A DNA stretch of 64,000 nt from Streptomyces sp. Ru72 (lineage in GTDB: Bacteria > Actinomycetota > Actinomycetes > Streptomycetales > Streptomycetaceae). This document shows, piece after piece, positions 35,658 to 45,387 of the stretch. The translations under genes and the position numbers were made by a program. Position 1 is the stretch's first letter. Every line of letters begins with the position of its first letter. Under the pieces are notes generated by a model. That model was not told where the DNA came from. It saw only the letters and a program-made list of their open reading frames with translations, and searched no databases. The stretch lies in NCBI RefSeq assembly GCF_002920635.1, contig NZ_PQSR01000008.1, positions 62,001 to 126,000 on the forward strand, in the 5' to 3' direction.

Positions 35658-36964
35658 GCCCCCAGATCGTCGTCGGCGCGATCGCCCTGGTCGTCGTCGC
35701 CTGGCTCGCCGCCTGCGCGGAGGCGGGCCTGGCGCGCGTCTCCAGCTTCCGCGCCGAGGAGGCCGTCAGGGCGGGCCGGCGCGGCAGCGCCAAGCTCGCC
35801 CAGGTCGCCGAGGACCCAACCCGCTATCTGAACGTGGCGCTGCTGGTCCGGGTCGCCTGCGAGATGGCCGCCGCCGCGCTGGTCACCTACGCCTGCCTGA
35901 AGGAGCTCCCCGGGACCGCCGAGGCCCTGCTGGTGGCGATCGCGGTCATGGTGCTGGTGTCGTACGTCGCCGTGGGTGTGTCCCCGCGCACGATCGGCCG
36001 CCAGCACCCGCTGAACACGGCCACGGTGGCGGCGTACGTCCTGCTGCCGCTGGCCCGGATCATGGGCCCGATCCCGTCCCTCCTGATCCTCATCGGTAAC
36101 GCGCTCACCCCTGGCAAGGGCTTCCGCCGCGGCCCGTTCGCCTCCGAGGCGGAGCTGCGCGCCCTCGTCGACCTCGCCGAGAAGGACTCCCTGATCGAGG
36201 CCGAGGAGCGCCGCATGGTGCACTCGGTGTTCGAGCTGGGCGACACCCTCGTGCGGGAGGTGATGGTGCCGAGGACGGACCTGGTCACCATCGAGCGCTT
36301 CAAGACGATCCGCCAGGCCCTCACCCTCGCCCTGCGCTCCGGCTTCTCACGCATCCCGGTCACCGGGGAGAGCGAGGACGACGTCGTCGGGATCGTGTAC
36401 CTGAAAGACCTGGTCCGCAAGACGCACATCAGCCGGGACGCCGAGTCGGAGCTGGTGTCCACCGCCATGCGGCCGGCCGCCTTCGTGCCCGACACCAAGA
36501 ACGCGGGCGACCTGCTGCGCGAGATGCAGAAGGAGCGCAACCACGTCGCCGTCGTCATCGACGAGTACGGCGGCACGGCCGGCATCGTCACCATCGAGGA
36601 CATCCTCGAGGAGATCGTCGGCGAGATCACCGACGAGTACGACCGCGAGCTGCCGCCGGTGGAGGAGCTGGGCGACGACCGCTACCGGGTCACCGCCCGG
36701 CTGGACATCGGCGACCTGGGCGAGCTGTACGGGCTCGAGGCGTTCGACGACGAGGATGTGGAGACCGTCGGCGGTCTGCTCGCCAAGGCCCTCGGCCGGG
36801 TGCCCATCGCCGGGGCGTCGTCCGTGGTGGAGCTTCCGGACGGCCGGGAACTGCGCCTGACGGCGGAGGCCGCGGCGGGCCGCCGCAACAAGATCGTGAC
36901 GGTGCTGGTGGAGCCGGTGCGCCCGGTGGATCCCGCCGAGGACGACGAGAAGAAGCCCGAGTGA
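35654..36964 (+). CDS. CorC/HlyC-type transporter protein (DUF21 and CBS domains)
   Basis: 436 residues. The N-terminal DUF21 membrane domain has about four helices ([20 protein letters not shown], the segment [28 protein letters not shown] and [13 protein letters not shown]). The cytosolic CBS pair reads [15 protein letters not shown] and [16 protein letters not shown] with [20 protein letters not shown]. The C-terminal transporter-associated domain is [18 protein letters not shown]. Such proteins bind nucleotides and move or sense Mg2+ or Co2+. It is coupled to ybeY by a 4-nt overlap and to the YjbR gene by a GTGA overlap. Confidence 0.93.
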   Translation: MSPQIVVGAIALVVVAWLAACAEAGLARVSSFRAEEAVRAGRRGSAKLAQVAEDPTRYLNVALLVRVACEMAAAALVTYACLKELPGTAEALLVAIAVMVLVSYVAVGVSPRTIGRQHPLNTATVAAYVLLPLARIMGPIPSLLILIGNALTPGKGFRRGPFASEAELRALVDLAEKDSLIEAEERRMVHSVFELGDTLVREVMVPRTDLVTIERFKTIRQALTLALRSGFSRIPVTGESEDDVVGIVYLKDLVRKTHISRDAESELVSTAMRPAAFVPDTKNAGDLLREMQKERNHVAVVIDEYGGTAGIVTIEDILEEIVGEITDEYDRELPPVEELGDDRYRVTARLDIGDLGELYGLEAFDDEDVETVGGLLAKALGRVPIAGASSVVELPDGRELRLTAEAAAGRRNKIVTVLVEPVRPVDPAEDDEKKPE

Positions 36965-37320
36965 CGCCTCAGGAGCTGCGCGCCTTCTGTCTGTCGTTCA
37001 ACGCGGCGGTGGAGGACTTCCCGTTCAACCCGGAGACCTCGGTCTTCAAGGTGCAGGGCAGGCTCTTCGCGCTGACGGCCCTTCAGGCGCGGCCCCTGAA
37101 GGTCAACCTCAAGTGCGACCCGGACGACGCGGTGCGCCTCCGCCGCGACTACGAGGGCCTGATCGTCCCCGGCTGGCACATGAACAAGCGCCACTGGAAC
37201 ACGGTCACGGTCGACGGCGGGCTCCCGGACCGCCTGGTCCGGGAGCTCGTCGAGGACTCGTACGACCTGGTCGTCGCCGGCCTACCGCGCGCCGACCGCC
37301 TCCGCCTCGACCGGCCCTGA
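36961..37320 (+). CDS. MmcQ/YjbR family protein
   Basis: 119 residues of the MmcQ/YjbR double-wing fold. [21 protein letters not shown] is followed by VFKVQGRLFALTAL, PLKVNLKCDPDDAVRLR, and PGWHMNKRHWNTVTVDG, which holds the conserved WNT motif. These cyclic-dinucleotide-size, DNA-binding-like proteins have no firm function. The GTG at 36961 overlaps corC by 4 nt (GTGA). It ends 39 nt inside the 3' end of the convergent MFS gene. Confidence 0.9.
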   Translation: MTPQELRAFCLSFNAAVEDFPFNPETSVFKVQGRLFALTALQARPLKVNLKCDPDDAVRLRRDYEGLIVPGWHMNKRHWNTVTVDGGLPDRLVRELVEDSYDLVVAGLPRADRLRLDRP

Positions 37321-38745
37321 GCCGCCCGCACGCCGGGTGCGCAGGCCCAGCGCCAGCAGCGCCGCCGTCGCCAGGACGATCGCCGCGTCCAGCGCGATCA
37401 CCGTGTGCAGGCCCGACAGCAGGTCCGTCGAGGTGGTGGCAAGGACACCGAGGATCGGGATGCCCACGGTGATGCCGACCTGCTGGGTGGAGGTGACCAG
37501 GCCGGTGGCCAGGCCCTGCTCCTCGTCGGGGACGCCCGAGGTGACGGTCAGGCCGTAGGAGATGATCGCGCCCAAGTGGCACATGCTGGCCAGGGAGACG
37601 GCGGCCGTGGCGAGCCACACCGACCAGGCGTGGCTGTTCAGGCCCAGCAGGGCGGCGATCAGCGCGCCCTGCCCGGCGAGCGAGCCGACCAGCGTGCGGC
37701 GGGCGCCGAAGCGGCCGATGACCTTGGGGGCGTATGTGCCCGCCACCGCCGACAGGACCCCCTGGAAGCCGAAGACCAGACCGGTCTCGAAGGCGGACAG
37801 ACGCAGCACCTCTTGCAGGTAGAGGGTCAGCACGAAGATCACCGTCGACATCATCGAGAAGGTGACCAGGCCGCCCAGGTTGCCCCACGCCACCGTCCGG
37901 CGGCGCAGCATGGGCAGCGACACCAGGGGCTGCGCGGTGCGGGACTCGACCAGGGCGAACGCCGTCAGCAGCAGGGCGCCGACGACCAGCGTCGCGATGA
38001 CGTCCGCACGCCCGAAGCCGTGGTCGGCGGCCGTCGAGAGGGCGTAGATCAAGGAGAGCAGGCCGCCGGTGACGGTGATCGCGCCGGGGACGTCCAGGCG
38101 CGGGCGGTCCGGGGTGCGGGACTCGGGCAGCAGGCCGGGCGCGAGCGGGAGCACGATCAGCGCGAAGACCGAGAGCAGACCCATCGTGGAGCGCCAGCCG
38201 AGGGCGTCGGTGAGGACGCCGCCCGCGACCATGCCGACCGTGAAGCCCAGCGACAGCAGCGTGCCGGAGATGCCGAGGGCGCGGTCGCGGGCCGGGCCCT
38301 CGGGGAAGGTGGTGGTGAGCAGCGACATCCCGGTGGGCACGATCGCCGCCGCGCCTAGGCCCTGAAGGGCGCGGCCGGCCAGGAACGACGTCGGGTCCCA
38401 GGCGAACGTCGCGAGCAGCGAGGCGGCGCCGAACAGGGCGAGGCCGGTCAGGAACAGCCTGCGGCGCCCGTAGAGGTCGCCGATCCGGCCGAACAGGAGC
38501 AGGAAGCCACCGGACGGCAGGGCGAACGCGGTGACCGCCCACTGAAGGGCGGAACGGCTCATTCCCAGGTCGTCGCCGAGGACGGGGAGCGCCACGTTCA
38601 GGACGGAGAAGTCCAGCGCGACCATGAACTGGGCCGCGCACAGCACGAAGAGGACGAGTTTGTCGCGCGTCGACAGCCGGGGGTTGTCGAGCGGTTCGCG
38701 TGCGGGAGTGGTCGAAGCGGTGGAGGTGGTGGTGTCGATCGCCAT
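37282..38745 (-). CDS. MFS multidrug/antibiotic exporter, 14-helix type
   Basis: 487 residues with about 14 hydrophobic segments. The drug:H+ antiporter DHA2 pattern is clear: LVLFVLCAAQFMVALDFSVL (motif D1), LLLFGRIGDLYGRRRLFLTG (motif A), and GLGAAAIVPTGMSLLTTTFP, then LGFTVGMVAGGVLTDALGWR (motif C region). It probably exports a small toxic compound. The ATG at 38745 has only a weak ribosome-binding site. It is divergent from an MmyB-like regulator, and a perfect palindrome lies between them, so the pump is probably controlled by that regulator. Confidence 0.9.
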   Translation of the reverse strand: MAIDTTTSTASTTPAREPLDNPRLSTRDKLVLFVLCAAQFMVALDFSVLNVALPVLGDDLGMSRSALQWAVTAFALPSGGFLLLFGRIGDLYGRRRLFLTGLALFGAASLLATFAWDPTSFLAGRALQGLGAAAIVPTGMSLLTTTFPEGPARDRALGISGTLLSLGFTVGMVAGGVLTDALGWRSTMGLLSVFALIVLPLAPGLLPESRTPDRPRLDVPGAITVTGGLLSLIYALSTAADHGFGRADVIATLVVGALLLTAFALVESRTAQPLVSLPMLRRRTVAWGNLGGLVTFSMMSTVIFVLTLYLQEVLRLSAFETGLVFGFQGVLSAVAGTYAPKVIGRFGARRTLVGSLAGQGALIAALLGLNSHAWSVWLATAAVSLASMCHLGAIISYGLTVTSGVPDEEQGLATGLVTSTQQVGITVGIPILGVLATTSTDLLSGLHTVIALDAAIVLATAALLALGLRTRRAGGSGPVEAEAVGAR

Positions 38746-38796
38746 GGGAAAGAGCCTCGTGCGACGGGAACATCCCTGGGGAGTCGGCACTTATGG

Positions 38797-38813
38797 TGGT
38801 GGTGGCACCACCA
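38797..38813. promoter_or_regulatory. Operator-like palindrome between MFS exporter and regulator
   Basis: TGGTGGTGGCACCACCA: 8-bp arms TGGTGGTG/CACCACCA around one base, in the 90-bp region between divergent starts. It is a good candidate site for the adjacent MmyB-type protein and would allow autoregulation plus control of the pump. Confidence 0.6.
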
Positions 38814-38835
38814 GACAGGACGGGGGGATCCGTAC

Positions 38836-39705
38836 GTGCCCGAGGACGCGCTGAAGAGCCATCGGCTGCGGGAGTTGCGCGAGTTCCTGATGAGCAGGCG
38901 AGCCCGGGTCAGCCCGGCGGAGGCCGGACTGCCCGCGGGCGGGCCGCGGCGCCGTACGCCGGGGCTGCGCCGCGAGGAGGTCGCCGTACTCGCCGGGGTG
39001 GGCATCTCCTGGTACCAGTGGCTGGAGCAGGGGCGGGACATCTCCGTCTCCCCGCAGGTCCTGGACGCGGTGGCGCGGGTGCTGCGGCTCAGCAACGCCG
39101 AGCGCCGGCATCTGTACGTCCTGGCCGGGCTGAACCCGCCCGCGCCGGAACCGGCGCCCGACCACGGCTGTGAGGGCATGCGGCGGCTGATCGACGCCTG
39201 GATGCCGTATCCGGCCCACATCATGGACCGGTACTACAACTGCGTGATGTACAACGATGCGGCGGGCTGGGTGCTCGGGATGCGGCCCGAGATCACGCAG
39301 AACTGCATCGTCGACTTCTTCACCGACCCGCTGTACCGCTCCCGCTCCCACAGCTGGGAGCAGAACGCGCACACGGTCGTCGCACAGTTCCGGGCGATGT
39401 GCTCGGCCAGCCCCGACGACGAGGGGTTCCGGGCGGTGCTGGCCGAACTGAGGTCGGTGAGCCCGGAGTTCACCGAGCTGTGGGAGCGGCGGGACATCAA
39501 GGACGCCGGGGTGATCCGCAAGGAGCTGGACCATCCGCTGGTGGGTCTGCTGTGCGTCGAGTCGACGGCACTGAAGGTGCCGGCGCGGCCCGACCTGACG
39601 ATCGTCCTGCACACCCCGCTCGACGAGGCGAACACCACGGCGAAGCTGGAGTGGCTGGCGTCGGCGCAGGGCAGGCGCGGGGCGATGTATCCCGTGGCGG
39701 GATGA
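38836..39705 (+). CDS. XRE-family regulator, MmyB-type
   Basis: 289 residues. It starts at GTG 38836. The helix-turn-helix region reads LRELREFLMSRRARVSPAEA and RRTPGLRREEVAVLAGVGIS, followed by SWYQWLEQGRDISVSPQVLD. The C-terminal MmyB-like ligand-binding domain has RRLIDAWMPYPAHIMDRYYN, VMYNDAAGWVLGM, and ELDHPLVGLLCVESTALKVP. It is divergent from the MFS exporter and probably regulates it in response to a small hydrophobic ligand. Compared with the regulator at 27029-27889 it is the same type with a different ligand domain. Confidence 0.9.
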   Translation: MPEDALKSHRLRELREFLMSRRARVSPAEAGLPAGGPRRRTPGLRREEVAVLAGVGISWYQWLEQGRDISVSPQVLDAVARVLRLSNAERRHLYVLAGLNPPAPEPAPDHGCEGMRRLIDAWMPYPAHIMDRYYNCVMYNDAAGWVLGMRPEITQNCIVDFFTDPLYRSRSHSWEQNAHTVVAQFRAMCSASPDDEGFRAVLAELRSVSPEFTELWERRDIKDAGVIRKELDHPLVGLLCVESTALKVPARPDLTIVLHTPLDEANTTAKLEWLASAQGRRGAMYPVAG

Positions 39706-39764
39706 CCTCGGCGTTGTTCCGGCACGGGCTGACCTCGTCGGTACCCCGTTGCGGGATGACCTCG
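39703..39764 (+). repeat. Three 27-bp-spaced tandem repeats
   Basis: TGACCTCG occurs at 39703, 39730 and 39757, exactly 27 bp apart, each within a similar context (GCGGGATGACCTCGGCG in copies 1 and 3, CACGGGCTGACCTCGTCG in copy 2). The first copy includes the regulator's stop codon. The 27-bp period equals nine codons. Function unknown. Confidence 0.7.
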
Positions 39765-39787
39765 GCGGTTCTCCGTATGCTCGGAGC

Positions 39788-40141
39788 ATGACCGACAGCA
39801 ACGCGCTCGATCCCGAGGACCGCAAGATCGTCACCCTGGCCCGTTCCGCGCGGGCGCGCAACGGCGTGCCCGAGGGGGCCGCGGTACGGGACGAGACCGG
39901 ACGGACGTACGTCGCCGGCACCGTCGCCCTGGACTCCCTCAAGCTGAGTGCCCTGCAGACGGCGGTGGCGATGGCGGTGGCGTCGGGTGCCAAGTCGCTG
40001 GAGGCGGCGGCGGTCGTCACGGAGGCCGAGGGCGCGTCCGCCGAGGACCGTGCGGCCGTACGGGACCTCGGCGGGCCTCAGACGCCTGTGCTGGTGGCCG
40101 GGCCGGACGGGACGGTCCGCGTCACGGTGACCGCGGGCTGA
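39788..40141 (+). CDS. Degenerate cytidine-deaminase-fold protein
   Basis: 117 residues. The sequence follows the homotetrameric cytidine deaminase core: TLARSARARNGVPEGAAV, then GRTYVAGTVALDSLKLSALQTAVA, then AVASGAKSLEAAAVVTEA, and a final LVAGPDGTVRV. In real enzymes the SALQT position is the Cys-Ala-Glu zinc/proton-shuttle motif; here Leu-Gln-Thr takes its place, and the PCGxCRQ motif is absent. It cannot be a normal zinc deaminase. It may keep a nucleoside-binding or structural role. From memory, a cytidine-deaminase-like gene sits near era in S. coelicolor. Confidence 0.8.
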   Translation: MTDSNALDPEDRKIVTLARSARARNGVPEGAAVRDETGRTYVAGTVALDSLKLSALQTAVAMAVASGAKSLEAAAVVTEAEGASAEDRAAVRDLGGPQTPVLVAGPDGTVRVTVTAG

Positions 40142-40166
40142 GGGCCGGCACGGTCGAGCGGCAGAA

Positions 40167-40183
40167 ACTGACGGCCCGTCAGT
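40167..40183. promoter_or_regulatory. Palindrome upstream of a secreted-protein gene remnant
   Basis: ACTGACGGCCCGTCAGT: 8-bp perfect arms ACTGACGG/CCGTCAGT around one base, 104 nt upstream of the ATG at 40287. This TGACGGxCCGTCA form looks like a TetR-type operator. It may have controlled the now broken gene. Confidence 0.5.
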
Positions 40184-40286
40184 CCACTTGCCGCATCTCC
40201 ATTGACTTCTCACACAACCCGCACGTCGATGGCCCCCTGTCGGCGCAGAAGAGCCGCTGCGCCCGCAACCACACGAGGGGGCCGTC

Positions 40287-40721
40287 ATGGCTTTACCGAC
40301 TCGAAGACGCCGCTGGGCCTCGGTGCTCACGGTGACCGCCCTCGCAGTCGCCGGCGGGGGTGCCCTGGCCTGTCCGGCCGGCGCCACCCCGCAGCAGGTG
40401 GACTTCCCCACCCACTGCATCCCGCCCGCGGTCGCGGGCATCCCCCCGATCGACGGCACGACCACCGCGAAGATCACGGCGGACAAGGCCGGTGCGAAGG
40501 TCGGTGACACGGTCACCGTGACCTACACGGTGGTCACGGCCGCCGCGAGCAATCCGACCGACCTGGCGCTGCCCGCCGACATCATGACCCCGACCGGGAA
40601 GGTGTCCCTCGGTGGCGCTCAGACCGGTGACGTCACCGTCGCCGGGCCGAAGAAGAACCCGCCGGTGCCGGGGAAAGCGGCCTTCCCGTCCTTCTCCTCT
40701 GGACGGCGACCTTGTCGCTGA
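40287..40721 (+). pseudogene. 5' part of a secreted beta-sandwich protein, truncated by rearrangement
   Basis: The frame has GAGGGGCC before ATG 40287. A signal peptide is clear (ALPTRRRRWASVLTVTALAV, then a cut after AGAT). The mature part begins PQQVDFPTHCIPPAVAGIPP and looks like an intact secreted Ig-like/beta-sandwich domain with VGDTVTVTYTVVTAAASNPT and GKVSLGGAQTGDVTVAGPKK. After KAAFPSF the coding pattern stops abruptly near 40695 and the frame reads through unrelated sequence to a stop at 40721. The following ~110 bp read sensibly only on the other strand. The gene has lost its 3' half. Confidence 0.75.
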
Positions 40722-40796
40722 GGGTCTGGCCGGGGTCGGCGGAGAGCCGGTGTTGTGCAGGGTGTAGGAGACGGTCGCCGTGCTGTCGCCGAGTCC

Positions 40797-40815
<19 letters not shown>
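40696..40815 (-). pseudogene. Inverted coding fragment
   Basis: Read on the minus strand this segment gives LGLGDSTATVSYTLHNTG and, one frame over, SADPGQTLSDKVAVQ. Both resemble Ig-like surface-domain sequence ('DxTATVxYTxxNTG'). It is opposite in direction to the fragments on both sides and has neither start nor stop of its own. It looks like a piece of the same type of surface protein that has been inverted. An assembly artefact is possible. Confidence 0.55.
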
Positions 40816-42774
<1,959 letters not shown>

Positions 42775-42786
42775 TCACCGGCGCTC

Positions 42787-42824
42787 GTTTCCTGTTGCGT
42801 ACAGGTGTGTTTCCGTGACGTTTC
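42787..42824 (-). promoter_or_regulatory. GlnR-type box upstream of amtB-glnK
   Basis: On the amtB strand, GAAAC half sites lie at 42824-42820, 42813-42809 and 42791-42787, with a GTACG near 42802-42798 filling the fourth place: all are 11 bp apart. This fits the gTnAc-n6-GaAAc pattern (two copies) bound by GlnR in actinobacteria. It lies ~47-84 nt upstream of the start codon. Confidence 0.7.
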
Positions 42825-42925
42825 GTGTTGCGGGAAGGTTTCCGGAATCTCACCGGGGTGTGTGCGGGGACCGGGGCGCGGCCGGGCGTGCGGAGGGGCT
42901 CCGTGGATCAGGGAGAATGGGCGCC

Positions 42926-43876
42926 ATGAGCGTGCGCACCCAGCCATCCGAGCCCACCGAGGCCGTCCACCGGGCGGGCTTCGCCTGTTTCGTGGGCCGT
43001 CCCAATGCGGGCAAGTCCACCCTGACGAACGCTCTGGTCGGGCAGAAGGTGGCGATCACCTCGAACCGGCCGCAGACGACGCGGCACACGGTGCGGGGCA
43101 TCGTGCACCGGCCGGACGCGCAGCTGATCCTGGTGGACACACCGGGTCTGCACAAGCCGCGCACGCTGCTGGGCGAGCGTCTGAACGACGTGGTGCGCAC
43201 GACGTGGGCGGAGGTCGACGTGATCGGCTTCTGCCTGCCCGCCGACCAGAAGATCGGCCCCGGGGACCGCTTCATCGCGAAGGAACTGGCGGGGATCAGG
43301 AAGACCCCGAAGGTCGCGATCGTCACGAAGACGGACCTGGTGGACTCCAAGGCCCTGGCCGAGCAGCTCATCGCGATCGACCGGCTGGGTGAGGAGCTGG
43401 GGATCGAGTGGGCGGAGATCGTCCCGGTGTCGGCGACCGCGAACAAGCAGGTGGACCTGCTGGCGGATCTGTTGATCCCGCTGCTGCCGGAGGGGCCGGC
43501 GCTGTATCCCGAGGGCGATCTGACGGACGAGCCGGAGCAGGTCATGGTGGCGGAGCTGATCCGTGAGGCGGCACTGGAGGGCGTCCGGGACGAGCTGCCG
43601 CACTCGATCGCGGTGGTGGTGGAGGAGATGCTGCCGCGCGAGGACCGTCCGGCGGACAAGCCGCTGCTGGACATCCACGCGAACGTCTACATCGAGCGGC
43701 CGAGCCAGAAGGGCATCATCATCGGGCCCAAGGGCAGGCGGCTGAAGGAGGTCGGCATCAAGTCCCGCAAGCACATCGAGGCGCTGCTGGGGACGCCGGT
43801 GTTCCTGGACCTCCATGTGAAGGTGGCGAAGGACTGGCAGCGGGACCCGAAGCAGCTGCGACGCCTGGGCTTCTGA
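42926..43876 (+). CDS. era: GTPase Era
   Basis: A 316-residue ribosome-assembly GTPase. The G1 loop is FVGRPNAGKSTLTNALVG, G2 lies in SNRPQTTRHTVRGI, G3 is LVDTPGLHKPRTLLG, and G4 is VTKTDLVD. The C-terminal KH domain that binds the 16S rRNA 3' end has SQKGIIIGPKGRRLKEVGIK. Start: ATG 42926 with GGGAG ten bases upstream; ATG 42917 lies too close to that site. It is divergent from amtB. Its length is normal for the actinobacterial protein. Confidence 0.97.
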   Translation: MSVRTQPSEPTEAVHRAGFACFVGRPNAGKSTLTNALVGQKVAITSNRPQTTRHTVRGIVHRPDAQLILVDTPGLHKPRTLLGERLNDVVRTTWAEVDVIGFCLPADQKIGPGDRFIAKELAGIRKTPKVAIVTKTDLVDSKALAEQLIAIDRLGEELGIEWAEIVPVSATANKQVDLLADLLIPLLPEGPALYPEGDLTDEPEQVMVAELIREAALEGVRDELPHSIAVVVEEMLPREDRPADKPLLDIHANVYIERPSQKGIIIGPKGRRLKEVGIKSRKHIEALLGTPVFLDLHVKVAKDWQRDPKQLRRLGF

Positions 43877-44177
43877 GAGGTTTTTCGCCCCCGCCGCCTA
43901 CCCTTCCCGTCCTCCAGGGGCTCCGCCCCTTCGACCCCGCCGGGGCCCCGCCCCAGACCCCGTTCGGGGGCCGGCCCCCGGACCCCCCGCTCCTCAGACG
44001 CCGGAGGGGCTGAATTTTCAGCCCGTCTGGGGGTCCCCCCCTGCTCGAAGAGCTTGGGAGAGTTTGAGGACGAGGCCGTTCAGGCCGAAGGGGAGTCTGG
44101 GCGCGCAGCCCCCAGGTCCGGGACGGGGAGGGGCGGCGGGGGCGCAACGCATCTTGCGCGGCCCCCGGCGGCCGACG
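43877..44177. repeat. GC-rich intergenic region with hairpins and a dispersed repeat
   Basis: Holds no gene. GGGCTGAATTTTCAGCCC at 44007-44024 is a strong hairpin (8-bp arms), extended by CAGAC/GTCTG at 43995-43999 and 44025-44029; it can end era and the convergent kinase gene. At 44062-44115 lies a 54-bp element containing GAGGCCGTTCAGGCCGAAGG and CGCAGCCCCCAGG, which recurs at 58666-58720. Such elements are common between Streptomyces genes. Confidence 0.75.
43995..44029. terminator. Hairpin terminator after era
   Basis: CAGAC / GTCTG outer arms and GGGCTGAA-TT-TTCAGCCC inner arms form a long stem with an internal bulge. It is located ~120 bp after the era stop and serves the convergent kinase gene as well. 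Confidence 0.65.
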
Positions 44178-45293
44178 TCACCCCGGTCGGCGGAAGCCGA
44201 TCGTCGGGACGGCGCGGCGGCGTGGCCAGGCTTCGATGTCCTCCTCCGGGACCAGGCCCTCCAGGAACGCGTAGCGGGTCAGGGCCGCCGGGTCCTGGTT
44301 CTCGTAGGACTGGACCTTGCGCCACCACGCCCCGATCTCCGACCAGTCGGGCGCCGACAGCGAACCGCCGAACTCCTGGACGGACAGCGCCGCCGTCAGG
44401 CCGGCGAAGGCGAGACGGTCGGCCAGCGGCCACTCCGCCAGCGTTCCGGTCACGAACCCCGCCACGAAGACGTCACCCGCCCCCGTGGGATCCAGCGCCT
44501 CCACGGCGATCGCCGGCACACCCGCGCTCTCCCCGGTACGCCCGTCCACGGCGTACGCACCCTCCGCGCCGAGGGTGACCACGGCCAGCGGCACGTACTC
44601 GGTAAGCGCGTGCGCGGCGGCGCGCGGGCAGTCCGTGCGCGTGTACCGCATGGCCTCCTCGGCGTTCGGCAGGAACGCCTCGCAGTGTTCGAGGTCGGCC
44701 AGCCCCGCCGGGTCCCACGCCCCGGTCTCGTCCCAGCCGACGTCGGCGAAGATCCGTGTGCCCTGCTTCGCGGCCTCCGCGATCCACGGCTCGCGCCTGC
44801 CAGGCGTCAGCGAGGCGACCGCGGCCCGGGCGCGCGGCGGGCAGTCCGGGGCAGGCTCCTCCGGCGGCGGCTCGTGACCGTGGGACACCATGGTGCGCTC
44901 GCCCTCGTAGGCCATGGAGACGGTCACCGGGGAGTGCCAGCCGGAGACCTTGCGGGACGGCGAGAGGTCGATGCCCTCGCCCTCCTTCAACTCGTCCCAG
45001 CAGTACTCGCCGTAGTGGTCGTCACCGAAGGCCGCCGCCAGGCACGTCCGCAGGCCGAGGCGGGCCAGCGCGGTGGCCATGTTGGCGACGCCGCCGGGGC
45101 TCGACCCCATGCCCCGCGCCCAGGACTCGGTGCCGCGCACCGGGGCGGAGTCGAGGCCGGTGAAGATGATGTCGAGGAAGACGGTCCCCGTGAGGTAGAC
45201 GTCCCAGGGCGGGTCGCCGGGCGCGCGCAGCGCGGCAAGGGGGTCGACGTGGGCGTGGTGGCGGTGTGGTCCCTCTCCGATGGACGCGGTCAC
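44178..45293 (-). CDS. PfkB-family carbohydrate kinase
   Basis: A 371-residue ribokinase-like sugar kinase. DVYLTGTVFLDIIFTGLD opens the fold, GGVANMATALARLGLRTCLA is the PfkB signature-1-like glycine motif, and the C-terminal signature is LDPTGAGDVFVAGFVTG with the catalytic Asp in GAGD. AVVTLGAEGAYAV is the typical third strand. It starts at GTG 45293 with GGGAG upstream. It is probably transcribed with gudD and kdgD, 95 nt upstream, so a sugar or sugar acid related to glucarate or glycerate is a plausible substrate. Specificity cannot be read from the sequence. Confidence 0.87.
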   Translation of the reverse strand: MTASIGEGPHRHHAHVDPLAALRAPGDPPWDVYLTGTVFLDIIFTGLDSAPVRGTESWARGMGSSPGGVANMATALARLGLRTCLAAAFGDDHYGEYCWDELKEGEGIDLSPSRKVSGWHSPVTVSMAYEGERTMVSHGHEPPPEEPAPDCPPRARAAVASLTPGRREPWIAEAAKQGTRIFADVGWDETGAWDPAGLADLEHCEAFLPNAEEAMRYTRTDCPRAAAHALTEYVPLAVVTLGAEGAYAVDGRTGESAGVPAIAVEALDPTGAGDVFVAGFVTGTLAEWPLADRLAFAGLTAALSVQEFGGSLSAPDWSEIGAWWRKVQSYENQDPAALTRYAFLEGLVPEEDIEAWPRRRAVPTIGFRRPG

Positions 45294-45387
45294 GGTGCGC
45301 TCCCTGGCGTGGTGCTGATCCAGCCAGTGTGCACCAAGTGTCGCGCCGGGCGGGCCGGTCGCCCGCGCCCGCCGGGGTCGCGGGGCG

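Noticed and set aside
39703..39764. Short CRISPR-like array
   Set aside because: Copies are imperfect, directly joined with no unique spacers, and no cas gene lies near.
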